From Crocinitomicaceae bacterium (GTDB taxonomy: Bacteria > Bacteroidota > Bacteroidia > Flavobacteriales_D > Sanyastnellaceae), in assembly GCA_002700285.1 (NCBI GenBank), contig PACT01000020.1, forward strand, positions 1-41,678: a stretch of DNA of 41,678 nt, written 5' to 3'. A program made the position numbers and the translations under genes. Below are positions 1 through 7,862 of the stretch, piece by piece. How positions within the stretch are numbered: position 1 is the stretch's first letter; every line of letters starts with the position of its first letter. The notes beneath the pieces were generated by a model that did no database searches, was not told where the DNA came from, and saw only the letters and a program-made list of their open reading frames with translations.

Positions 1-1150
1 TGTGAAGCGTCACAAGCTCATATATGGGCTTTCTGAGGGCTTTAGAAGCGGTCATGCTGGTTGATGGAGTCTCAACCATTCTTGTTATTCCAGCATGCTT
101 GAGAACTTTCTTGATAGTGGCATTCATCTTCTGCTCATTGATGGCTTTAGGAAGCCTTCCATTGTGCTTATTGATGATTCTCTGAGCAGCATCAAGAACT
201 GGAACTTTGACTGGTGAATTGGTCTTGGATTGGATGAAAGTGATGTATTCAGGACAGCTTCCTCCATTGTCATCCCAAGCATCTTTAATCAGCTCTGGGA
301 ACCTCTTCAAATCAGAAATCCTCACTCCTGTCCAACAGGCCAAAAGAAACAAGTCTCGGACTGTTTCAAGAGCAGTAATGGTATGACCATGCTTGCCTTT
401 AGAAGGCAGTTTAACAGCCTCTAAAAGAGCTAAATCCTCAAGGGTTAAATGCACCTTGAGTGTCTTGACTTGCTTGGGGCGGAAATAGGCCTCCATATGG
501 GCTCTATTGTCATGCAAATTGGTAGTGTAGGACTCTTTCAACCACATCTTAATCACCTTCACATCCTTGGCAATGGAGTTGATGTTCAATCCTTGCTTTG
601 CTCTGAATCTTTTGTATCCATCAAGAAGCTCTCTATTCCAATCATCAAAGCTGATTTGATGTCCAATCTCCTTCATTGCAAATTGAAAGAGTTGGTCATG
701 AACAGTCTTGTATTTCTGGATTGTTCTGGGACTGATTTTCTTGCCCTTTCCATTCAATCTCTTGTGGGCATCATCAATGAATTCTTTAACCCATTGGTTG
801 AATGTGAGATGCTTTGATGAAGCTCTCTGTTTGCCTTGCATCTTGCGTTTCAAACCTTCTTTGAACTCAAACCATGTAGGAGCCTTTCCAAGGTCTAATG
901 TGAACTCATGGATGACTGAGTGAATCAAGTCCTCACGAGCGTCTAAACGCTTGTTTAGGACCTCATAATCCATCCTTTCATTGCTGTGGATAGATTGAAG
1001 GACTTTGATTCTTTGCTTGCCTTTATTCCAACGATCACTTGGAACACTCAAGCCCATTCCAAGCCTTCTCTTCTTGCCATCATAAATGAACTGGGCAACA
1101 ACAGATGATTGTGGGTTTTGAGGTCGTGAAAGTTGAAATGAAATGTTCAT
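1..1150 (-). CDS. Tyrosine recombinase / phage-type integrase, 3' end cut by window edge
   Basis: The minus strand is open from ATG at 1150 to the edge, giving 383 codons without a stop. An in-frame TGA lies just upstream of the ATG, which fixes the start within a few codons (a TTG at 1156 is the only alternative). Residues about 115-210 look like the SAM-like core-binding domain of Bacteroidetes integrases. The catalytic domain starts near residue 235, with box I reading CWTGVRISDL (catalytic Arg near 277). The last complete codon is a His in LVTLH, where the family normally continues into the HxxR box, so the second Arg and the Tyr nucleophile lie outside the window. Such enzymes integrate or excise mobile islands and conjugative elements. 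The gene sits beyond the 3' end of a tRNA-Arg in the same orientation, a classic island-boundary arrangement. A weak promoter-like box (TACTTTCG, minus strand 1199-1192) lies upstream. The family is clear; the element it serves is not visible. Confidence 0.9.
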   Translation of the reverse strand, partial: MNISFQLSRPQNPQSSVVAQFIYDGKKRRLGMGLSVPSDRWNKGKQRIKVLQSIHSNERMDYEVLNKRLDAREDLIHSVIHEFTLDLGKAPTWFEFKEGLKRKMQGKQRASSKHLTFNQWVKEFIDDAHKRLNGKGKKISPRTIQKYKTVHDQLFQFAMKEIGHQISFDDWNRELLDGYKRFRAKQGLNINSIAKDVKVIKMWLKESYTTNLHDNRAHMEAYFRPKQVKTLKVHLTLEDLALLEAVKLPSKGKHGHTITALETVRDLFLLACWTGVRISDLKRFPELIKDAWDDNGGSCPEYITFIQSKTNSPVKVPVLDAAQRIINKHNGRLPKAINEQKMNATIKKVLKHAGITRMVETPSTSMTASKALRKPIYELVTLH

Positions 1151-1281
1151 TGGCAATCAACATTGGGATTTTGTTGTTCCCATTGTTGTGCCGAAAGTAG
1201 TCCCGTCATTTTTCTAAACATGTAAAAACCTAACTGCGTTTTGCACAGTTTCCTCACATATCACTGAGATACAGAGGGGAT

Positions 1282-1318
1282 AAAAGCAAAAATCCCTGCA
1301 TCCAAAGGAGTGCAGAGA
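1282..1318 (-). terminator. Rho-independent terminator after tRNA-Arg
   Basis: Read on the minus strand, the arms CTGCA-C-TCC and GGA-TGCAG form a stem with one bulged base and a TTT loop. Three further outer pairs include one wobble. The stem is followed by GGATTTTTGCTTTT. It lies 10 bases past the tRNA-Arg 3' end and before the integrase, so it would end the tRNA transcript and insulate the integrase. Confidence 0.65.
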
Positions 1319-1328
1319 ATCACTTTAG

Positions 1329-1400
1329 TAGCCCCGGCAGGAATCGAACCTGCATCTAAACTTTAGGAAAGTCCTATTCTATCCATTGAACTACGGGGCC
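1329..1400 (-). tRNA. tRNA-Arg (anticodon CCT)
   Basis: The minus strand folds as a full cloverleaf of 72 nt. The acceptor is GGCCCCG with CGGGGCT (G1-U72 wobble, discriminator A), the anticodon stem is GGACT/AGTTT around loop TTCCTAA, and the T arm is GCAGG-TTCGATT-CCTGC. The anticodon CCT reads AGG arginine codons. CCA is not encoded. The 3' half is the likely attachment site for the neighbouring integrase. A strong hairpin and T-run directly abut its 5' end. Confidence 0.93.
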
Positions 1401-1436
1401 AAAAAAAACGCCGCCGAGCGTTAATCTCCGCGGCGT
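1401..1436 (-). terminator. Terminator-like hairpin between the two tRNAs
   Basis: On the minus strand the 7-bp perfect arms ACGCCGC (1436-1430) and GCGGCGT (1414-1408) enclose a 15-nt loop and are followed by eight T residues at 1408-1401. The T-run ends exactly where tRNA-Arg begins. It would terminate the tRNA-Met (and rnr) transcript, or it could serve as a processing signal. Confidence 0.7.
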
Positions 1437-1444
1437 CTCGTCAG

Positions 1445-1517
1445 TGCGCCTGGTAGGATTTGAACCTACGACCAATGGATTATGAGTCCACTGCTCTAAC
1501 CACTGAGCTACAAGCGC
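1445..1517 (-). tRNA. tRNA with CAT anticodon (elongator Met, or Ile2)
   Basis: This is a 73-nt cloverleaf on the minus strand: acceptor GCGCTTG with CAGGCGC (one wobble), D arm GCTC...GAGC, anticodon stem GTGGA/TCCAT around CTCATAA, T arm GTAGG-TTCAAAT-CCTAC, discriminator A. G1-C72 is paired, so it is not the initiator type. A CAT anticodon may be elongator methionine or, after lysidine modification, isoleucine-2; sequence alone does not settle this for me. It starts 23 bases after the rnr stop and is probably co-transcribed with rnr. Confidence 0.93.
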
Positions 1518-1540
1518 AAATCGAGGGGCAAAAGTACTGA

Positions 1541-3760
1541 TTAATTTACGAGAATCTTAAACTCGAGCTGACGTTTTGCAAGGTCTGCAGAAACGACCTT
1601 AATTGTCACCTCATCTCCCAATGCAATTGTACGGCCTGATTGCATTCCTTCGAAGCCGATTTTTTCTTCATCATACACCCAATAATCTTTAGGTAGCGCA
1701 TCTTTAGGAACAAAACCCTCGCATTTGTTTTCTTGGATTTCCACAAAGAGACCCCTGGGAACAGCTCCTGCGACGAGTCCTTGATAGGTTTCGCCTATTC
1801 TCGTCATTAAGTACTCAACTTGCTTGTACTTGATGCTTGCACGTTCAGCTTCGGCAGAACGTTTTTCCATAATGCCACTGTGGTGACATCTCGAGTCTAT
1901 TTCTCCCTTGTCAGCATCGACTCCACCATTTAAATAATGCTGAAGTAATCGATGTACGATAATGTCTGGGTAGCGCCTTATGGGCGATGTAAAGTGTGTG
2001 TAATAGGGAAAGGAAAGTCCATAGTGACCGATGTTGTCGGTAGAATATTCCGCTTTGGCCATCGACCTGATGGCCATCGTTTTGACCGTTCCCTCTTCCG
2101 GGCTTCCAGCAGTAGCGACTAAGAGGTCTCGGATCAGCGATTCTGCGTTGCCTGGGTTGGGTTTGGGCATTTCGTGGCCAAACCTCCTGACAAACAATCT
2201 CAAAGACTGTAGCTTCTCTGGGTCTGGATTGTCGTGGATCCGATAAATACTTGTGCGGGTAGGCGTATTCTTTTCTGGGTGGACTTTTGCAAGGAAGCGG
2301 GCGACACGAATATTCGCCAAAAGCATAAAGTCTTCGATGAGTTTGTTCGCTTCCCGCATCTTTTTGATCACGACACGAAGCGGTTTTCCCTTTTCGTCAA
2401 GCTCGAATCTCACTTCCTCACTGTTAAAATCTATCCCCCCATTTTCAAAGCGCCTTTTACGAAGCTTGGTTGCCAGTTTGAAGAGCAATCCTAACTCATC
2501 AGCATAATCACCCTCCCCTGTTTCGAGGCGTACTTGCGCATCTTCGTAAGCAAACCTTCTGTCTGAATGGATTGCCGTACGGCCGAACCACTCATTGATG
2601 ATGTTCGCCTCGGAATCCATCTCAAAGACAGAACTGAACGCAAATTTATCTTCGTTCGGGCGAAGTGAGCACAGGTCGTTTGAAAGGACTTCTGGAAGCA
2701 TTGGGATCGTCCTGTCTACGAGATATACAGAGGTTGCACGACTGATGGCTTCCTCATCGATGGCACTTCCTGGCTTGACGTAATACGAAACGTCTGCGAT
2801 ATGTATGCCGACTTCGATGTTTCCGTTTTTCAACTTCTTCAAGCTCAAAGCATCATCAAAATCCTTGGCATCCACAGGGTCAATCGTCATCGTCAGGACA
2901 TCACGCATATCTCTGCGTTTGGCGATTTCCTTTTTATCAAGCCCTACTTTACTTTCTGAGCTAGGCTTAAAATGTTTTGCTTCTTCTTCAACTTCAGGAG
3001 GGAACTCAAGGGGCAATCCGAACTCCGCCAGGATTGCATGCATCTCCACATCGTTGTCTCCCTCTTTGCCCAGTACTTTCACGACACGCCCCAAAGGCGC
3101 ATCGTCCTGAGAATCCCAGGAAGCGAGTTCAATGAGAACCTTGTCTCCCTGAACGGCGCCATTCAGTGAGCGACCTGGGATAAAGAAGTTTGTGTGGAGT
3201 TTCGTATCTGAGGGGTGTCCGAAAGCATAATCTCTCACTTGTTCGATGGTCACCACATACACCTTACGCAGACGTTGAATCACCTTTGAAACATAGGGCG
3301 TCGGTCTACGGCGGTTTTTCGACCACTCGACTTCGACGGTGTCCCCCCAAAACGAGCTGCCTGTATCGCCCTTCGACAACTTAATCTCCGAGCCATCTTC
3401 TTGCTTGACAAACCCCCGTCCGAAGCGTGTGATTTGGATGACTCCTGAGCAAGCTTGAACTTCTTGTTCTGTGAGCATATACTTCCCGCGACCTAAATCT
3501 TCAAGTTTACCTTTTGTCGCCAAATCAGCGAGCAGCTCCGTGATGAGCTTTCTAACATCGTGATTGAGTATCCCCAAAGCAGAAGAGACCTGCTTGTGGT
3601 TGAGTTTTTTGGATGGACTCTTACGAAAGACATCCAAAATCGTTCTGCGTAAATCTTTTGGTGAATTCGAACTCGAAACCCCATGTTGACCTCTTTGGCC
3701 TTTGCTACCCCTATTTGATTTATTCCCTTTAGGCCAGCTTCCTCTATTTTTCCTTCCCAT
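1541..3760 (-). CDS. rnr: Ribonuclease R (RNB-family 3'-5' exoribonuclease)
   Basis: This 739-residue protein has the full RNase R order. A basic, low-complexity N-terminus (residues 1-35) is followed by a winged-helix domain (about 36-100), two cold-shock OB folds (about 105-260), the catalytic RNB domain (about 280-600) and a C-terminal S1 domain (about 655-735). The Mg-binding aspartates are in IDPVDAKDFDDA (D294, D300, D302, D303). The E. coli enzyme is about 813 residues; shorter forms are usual in Bacteroidetes. It degrades structured RNA, including rRNA fragments and mRNA, processively in the cytoplasm. The ATG at 3760 gives the typical lysine-rich start. It shares a divergent intergenic region with an rRNA-methyltransferase-like gene, and two tRNA genes follow directly downstream in the same direction. 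Confidence 0.96.
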   Translation of the reverse strand: MGRKNRGSWPKGNKSNRGSKGQRGQHGVSSSNSPKDLRRTILDVFRKSPSKKLNHKQVSSALGILNHDVRKLITELLADLATKGKLEDLGRGKYMLTEQEVQACSGVIQITRFGRGFVKQEDGSEIKLSKGDTGSSFWGDTVEVEWSKNRRRPTPYVSKVIQRLRKVYVVTIEQVRDYAFGHPSDTKLHTNFFIPGRSLNGAVQGDKVLIELASWDSQDDAPLGRVVKVLGKEGDNDVEMHAILAEFGLPLEFPPEVEEEAKHFKPSSESKVGLDKKEIAKRRDMRDVLTMTIDPVDAKDFDDALSLKKLKNGNIEVGIHIADVSYYVKPGSAIDEEAISRATSVYLVDRTIPMLPEVLSNDLCSLRPNEDKFAFSSVFEMDSEANIINEWFGRTAIHSDRRFAYEDAQVRLETGEGDYADELGLLFKLATKLRKRRFENGGIDFNSEEVRFELDEKGKPLRVVIKKMREANKLIEDFMLLANIRVARFLAKVHPEKNTPTRTSIYRIHDNPDPEKLQSLRLFVRRFGHEMPKPNPGNAESLIRDLLVATAGSPEEGTVKTMAIRSMAKAEYSTDNIGHYGLSFPYYTHFTSPIRRYPDIIVHRLLQHYLNGGVDADKGEIDSRCHHSGIMEKRSAEAERASIKYKQVEYLMTRIGETYQGLVAGAVPRGLFVEIQENKCEGFVPKDALPKDYWVYDEEKIGFEGMQSGRTIALGDEVTIKVVSADLAKRQLEFKILVN

Positions 3761-3848
3761 ATGTGGGACAAAGATGAGGCGAAATATTCAATTGAGCATG
3801 ACTAAGTCATTATTAGAACGTTAAGTGCGAGTTAACCATTCGATTCAC

Positions 3849-3856
3849 GACCTTTG
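3849..3856 (+). promoter_or_regulatory. Possible -7 promoter box for the methyltransferase gene
   Basis: GACCTTTG matches the Bacteroidetes -7 consensus TAnnTTTG at 7 of 8 positions and ends 6 bases before the ATG at 3863. A -33 TTG element is not evident. If used, the transcript would be almost leaderless, like the better-supported case at rseP. Confidence 0.3.
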
Positions 3857-3862
3857 TATCAT

Positions 3863-4735
3863 ATGGGATCACACAAAATAAAAAGATTTGTAGCCGACAC
3901 GTGGAAGGACTATGAGTTGCTCGATTCTGGTGAAGGAGCCAAACTAGAGAAGTTCGGTGGCGTCATCCTCGACAGGCCAGAAGCGAGTGCCGTATGGGAT
4001 AGAAAGAAATCTTTCAAGGAATGGGATAAAGCGCACTCCAGCTTTGAATCAACGAGTAAAGCAGCGGGGTATTGGAAGCAAAGCGGAAAGGTCCCAAACA
4101 GCTGGAACTTAGAATACAAATCCGAAGAACATCCTTCACTTCGGCTTAAGTTTAAACTTGAAACGACACGATTTAAGCACATCGGCATCTTTCCCGAACA
4201 ATCTTGCAATTGGGAATATATCGCAGGCAAAATCAAAGAAGGAGATAAACTCCTCAATCTCTTTGCCTATACCGGAGGGGCGAGTCTTGCAGCAAAAAGC
4301 GCCGGTGCAGACGTCACGCATGTCGATGCAATCAGGCAAGTCATCGATTGGACACGCGTAAATATGGAGCTGAGTGGTTTGACGGGAATCCGATGGGTGG
4401 TCGAGGATGCCCTGAAATTTCTGCGACGTGAAGTAAAGAGGGGGAACAAATATTCTGGAGTGGTGCTCGATCCTCCGACATGGGGCCTTGGTCCAAAAAA
4501 CGAAAAATGGAAACTTGAGCACAGCTTGGTAGAAATCGTTGAACTCGTGTCACAAGTGGTCGAACCCGACGGGTTTATCGTGATGAATACCTATTCTGGA
4601 CTTCCTCCCTCTACACTTGAGACACTTTGGCGCAGGGTGTTGCCAAATGCTTCAACTAAATGTGGGGAGCTTTGTTTGCAGGGGCGTGATGGTCATTTAC
4701 TTTCCACAGGTTCTTTGATACGGGTCGAACTATAG
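3863..4735 (+). CDS. Class I SAM-dependent methyltransferase, RlmI/RlmK-like
   Basis: The predicted product has 290 residues. A SAM-binding motif I LNLFAYTGGAS lies at residues 131-141, an acidic VDA at the end of the second strand, and a DPPTWG motif (203-208) of the N/D-PP type seen in nucleic-acid base methyltransferases. The pattern matches the family that includes the 23S rRNA cytosine-C5 methyltransferase RlmI and the RlmK domain, but it is shorter than RlmI (about 396 residues) and I see no clear PUA domain. I therefore call an rRNA methyltransferase-like protein without naming the base. I preferred ATG 3863; a TTG at 3854 would add three residues. It is followed after 12 bases by miaE, and both probably act on stable RNA. 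Confidence 0.85.
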   Translation: MGSHKIKRFVADTWKDYELLDSGEGAKLEKFGGVILDRPEASAVWDRKKSFKEWDKAHSSFESTSKAAGYWKQSGKVPNSWNLEYKSEEHPSLRLKFKLETTRFKHIGIFPEQSCNWEYIAGKIKEGDKLLNLFAYTGGASLAAKSAGADVTHVDAIRQVIDWTRVNMELSGLTGIRWVVEDALKFLRREVKRGNKYSGVVLDPPTWGLGPKNEKWKLEHSLVEIVELVSQVVEPDGFIVMNTYSGLPPSTLETLWRRVLPNASTKCGELCLQGRDGHLLSTGSLIRVEL

Positions 4736-4747
4736 CCAATCATTCAG

Positions 4748-5371
4748 ATGTCAGAAATTGAAAAGTACGAAAAGGCAAAAAAGGTTCTTCTGGGGTTAAG
4801 ACTCGCGACGGATGAGAAATGGGTGAAGCTTTGCGAAAGCAACATCAACTCCATTCTAAATGATCACGCCTGGTGCGAGCAGAAAGCCGCATCGAATGCC
4901 ATCAGTGTCATCACCAAGTTCCCTATGCACACAGACTTGGTAGAAGCGCTCACGAAGATTGCAATTGAAGAGCTCGAGCATTTCGATATGGTACGCGCGA
5001 AAATGAAAGACAGAGGCGTAAAGCTTCAGTATGAGTGTAAGGACAATTACGTGGGAGAGTTATATAAGTATATGTTGAGTGAGGGTGGTTCAAAAGAAAA
5101 TCAACTCGTAAGCAGGATGCTTTTTTCTGCGATGATCGAGGCGCGTAGTTGTGAGCGATTCCGTCTTTTGGCAGAAAAACTGACTGATCCTGATCTCGTT
5201 GAATTTTACAGAGGATTAATGATCTCAGAGGCCCATCACTACACCACTTTCCTGAAGTTTGCCAGAAAATATGGAGGCGACATCGATGTCGATGCGCGCT
5301 GGCAGAAATTTCTTGATTTCGAAGGAGAAGTCATCAAACGATACGGGATTGTAGAAACCATGCACGGCTAG
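4748..5371 (+). CDS. miaE: tRNA-(ms2io6A)-hydroxylase, MiaE family
   Basis: This is a 207-residue ferritin-like four-helix protein with the diiron ligand pattern of MiaE: DHAWCEQKAA (E44), a helix reading EELEHFDM (ExxH at 75-78), IEARSCERF, and SEAHHYTTF. MiaE uses O2 and a non-haem diiron centre to hydroxylate the isopentenyl chain of 2-methylthio-N6-isopentenyladenosine at position 37 of tRNAs reading UNN codons. Its substrate would be made by MiaA and MiaB, which are not in the window. The length agrees with Bacteroidetes members. It follows the methyltransferase gene at 12 bases and converges on the TonB receptor gene with a gap of only 15 bases. Confidence 0.92.
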   Translation: MSEIEKYEKAKKVLLGLRLATDEKWVKLCESNINSILNDHAWCEQKAASNAISVITKFPMHTDLVEALTKIAIEELEHFDMVRAKMKDRGVKLQYECKDNYVGELYKYMLSEGGSKENQLVSRMLFSAMIEARSCERFRLLAEKLTDPDLVEFYRGLMISEAHHYTTFLKFARKYGGDIDVDARWQKFLDFEGEVIKRYGIVETMHG

Positions 5372-5386
5372 CTTCTGTCCTTTTAT

Positions 5387-7822
5387 TTAACTCCCCAGTG
5401 TCCATCTTAATCCAGCATATGACAATCTGCCCATAATCGGGCCATAAATAAGACTGGCATCAAAATTCTCAAGGTTAAGAACACCTTCATTAACACCAGC
5501 TATAGGTGACATTTGCATAACGTTTGTCATATTCTCTACCCCTACGTAAAGCTCTAAATTCCCAGGTAAAACTTGCGTAAGTTGGAGATTAACTTGGGTA
5601 AACGAAGGCGAAATACTAGGGTGCATGTTTTGCATAGGCTCCATTGGTTCGCCCGGGACCATTTCCATTTCCATCGCGCCTGGTATAGGTAGTGCTTGAG
5701 GCCCCACCCATTGTACCGTAGCATCAATTCGTGTCTGCTTACCGTCTTTTGACGCTTTGCTCGCATAACTCAATTGGGTAAACGCTCTGTGAATTGAAAC
5801 ATAAGGGTCTTGTTGCATTTCAAACCCATTCTCTGCATCAAAATCACCTGAAGCATATCCTGTGACGGCATTTACCCATCTATAGGCAGCCCTAATATCT
5901 AATCGCCTGTGAAGAGACCAATCGAACTCCAATTGAACAGTTGTTGAGCTCGAGCGAGACTGGTATCCCCCAGAGTTATTCAGATTGTATATACTTACTT
6001 CCTGTGGCGAATTATATAGATCTACAACGATTCTGTTGTCAAAATTGGTAAAGTACCCGTCCAAAGAAATGGAAGCCGCTCTTGAATTGAGTCGGAATTT
6101 AGATATCAGGTTGACTCCCACGTTCGTCGCTACTTCTGGAGCCAAATCTTCTTGAATATCCCAGCGCCTGTTACTCGCCCAAGATCCCAGTTGTTCCATA
6201 AACACATTTGCAGTTCGGAATCCGCGGCCCGCGACGAGTTTGATAGATGTCTCCTCAGCAAGTGAATAACGAACATGCAAACGAGGCGAGGCAAAATTTC
6301 CATAAAGGTTGTGGTGGTCTCCTCTTAGACCAGCAACAACGACCAAGCGTTCTAATGGAGTCCAGGTGTATTCGAAGAAAGCCCCAGGTACAATTTCTGT
6401 ACGAGACAACGTGTCATTTTCACTGTCCCACTCGTCGTATTCTGCCCCCCATGTGCCGATCTCATTAAAATCATCATATACAACACTAACGCCGGTGGTA
6501 AATTTGTGATCCGTATTGTTGATGATGCTAGAGAAGAGGATGTTTCCTCTGAAATAATCTTCAGTGCCCTTGTAGCTTCTGTTACCGAACTTGTGTTCTT
6601 GTCTATGCGTTGAAGAAACAAATTGAGTCCCTATCGATTGCCAAGACTTTTCAGGGAATACAAATCCTGTTTTTGCCGAAGCTTCTATTCTAGAAATCTT
6701 CGTTGCTGCAGTCCAAGGGGCGTCAGATGATGTGTTTACTAAATAGGGTTGTAAAAGCGCGAAAGGTGAATCCGACTCAGAGAAGGCCTTGGATTGACCC
6801 GCGAGCCTGTTCATCATGACAGAAGAAATAGTATACTCACCTCGAATGCCCCTGTCTCCACGAAACTTCCACTCATTCCTTAAGACAAGATCGCGTTTGA
6901 GAGGTGTGTCGAGAAAAGTATCGTCATTGCGATCATTGATCATGGTGCCTAGCTCGGCGTGTGACAACAGAGCTGTGCTCCAACGCCTGCTTACTTGATG
7001 TCGACTCACGTGATTCCATTCCATTCTTCCGACCCCATTTACATAAAGATTCACGTGAAAAGGCTCTGCATTTTCAGGATTTCGCATCGCGACATTGATT
7101 TGGCCTGTGATGCTTTCATAGCCATTTGTGACTGAACCTGTTCCTTTTGAAATAGAAATGTTATCTATCCAAGGCCCAGGAATAAAAGACAAACCTTGTA
7201 CCACATTTAACCCCCGTGGTCCCGGAAGGTTGTCGACGAGGAGTTGCGTATATTTCCCATCTAAACCTAGCATCCGTATCTGACGCGTACCCGTAACGGC
7301 GTCTGTAAAAGAGGCATCAACAGAAGCGTTAGTTTCGAATGCATCACTTAATTTACAACATGCTGCTTTTGCGAGCTCTTTCCTGTTAAGCTGCTGGATA
7401 TTTAATGGGTCGAGAAGAGAAATAGATGTTGTGGACTGCTTCGTTTCTATTTGTGCCTCATTTAAGAGAACCCCAGGCTCAAGTGGAATGTCCAAATAAT
7501 CCCAGCCCGTATATACGAGGCCTACCGTCTCATATCCTATCATACTTACCTGCAGTGTGTCCCCGAGATTGAGGGCGGGTAGCTTAAAAAACCCGAACAC
7601 ATCGGTCACTGTTCCCACTGTAGTTCCTTTCCAAATCACTGATGCCCCAGGAAGAATGTCATACACGGCCTCGCCTTCGTTTTCGCCTGCTGCGTGGTCA
7701 TGCCCAATGTGAGATTCCGGTGCGAGAACTTTGCCTTTGACTTGCTTCTGTGCGGTGACATTTGGCATCGCCAGCCAACTAACAATAAATAAGAGTACGT
7801 ACAGTTGTTTTAAAGGCTTCAT
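5387..7822 (-). CDS. TonB-dependent outer-membrane receptor, probably metal-linked
   Basis: The 811-residue product starts with signal peptide MKPLKQLYVLLFIVSW ending in TAQ. A carboxypeptidase-regulatory-like beta-sandwich (about 28-125), a TonB plug (about 140-260) and a C-terminal beta-barrel follow. I chose ATG 7822 because it gives a clean signal peptide behind AGAGAT; ATG 7843 adds seven residues, and an upstream ATG at 7942 would overlap the preceding gene by 80 bases and bury the signal. Three metal-suggestive patches are visible: HIGHDH at 38-43, KAACCKLSDAF early in the plug, and a Met-rich barrel segment (GAMEMEMVPGEPMEPMQNMH, about 5625-5684). It lies 40 bases after an exported HMA-domain gene, so a copper or other heavy-metal substrate is likely by context. 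The substrate is inference; the receptor class is clear. Confidence 0.93.
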   Translation of the reverse strand: MKPLKQLYVLLFIVSWLAMPNVTAQKQVKGKVLAPESHIGHDHAAGENEGEAVYDILPGASVIWKGTTVGTVTDVFGFFKLPALNLGDTLQVSMIGYETVGLVYTGWDYLDIPLEPGVLLNEAQIETKQSTTSISLLDPLNIQQLNRKELAKAACCKLSDAFETNASVDASFTDAVTGTRQIRMLGLDGKYTQLLVDNLPGPRGLNVVQGLSFIPGPWIDNISISKGTGSVTNGYESITGQINVAMRNPENAEPFHVNLYVNGVGRMEWNHVSRHQVSRRWSTALLSHAELGTMINDRNDDTFLDTPLKRDLVLRNEWKFRGDRGIRGEYTISSVMMNRLAGQSKAFSESDSPFALLQPYLVNTSSDAPWTAATKISRIEASAKTGFVFPEKSWQSIGTQFVSSTHRQEHKFGNRSYKGTEDYFRGNILFSSIINNTDHKFTTGVSVVYDDFNEIGTWGAEYDEWDSENDTLSRTEIVPGAFFEYTWTPLERLVVVAGLRGDHHNLYGNFASPRLHVRYSLAEETSIKLVAGRGFRTANVFMEQLGSWASNRRWDIQEDLAPEVATNVGVNLISKFRLNSRAASISLDGYFTNFDNRIVVDLYNSPQEVSIYNLNNSGGYQSRSSSTTVQLEFDWSLHRRLDIRAAYRWVNAVTGYASGDFDAENGFEMQQDPYVSIHRAFTQLSYASKASKDGKQTRIDATVQWVGPQALPIPGAMEMEMVPGEPMEPMQNMHPSISPSFTQVNLQLTQVLPGNLELYVGVENMTNVMQMSPIAGVNEGVLNLENFDASLIYGPIMGRLSYAGLRWTLGS

Positions 7823-7862
7823 GTTATCTCTATAGGTTTTCATCCTATAATTTAAAACTTGA

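Noticed and set aside
230-923. Three open frames on the plus strand
   Set aside because: They lie antisense to the integrase, whose minus-strand frame is open over the whole 1150 bases and carries clear tyrosine-recombinase motifs.
1-1150. Integrase as a pseudogene
   Set aside because: No stop or frameshift in 383 codons and box I intact; absence of the last catalytic residues is due to the window edge.
3854-3862. TTG at 3854 as start of the methyltransferase
   Set aside because: An in-frame ATG follows three codons later; the TTG is more likely part of the promoter box.
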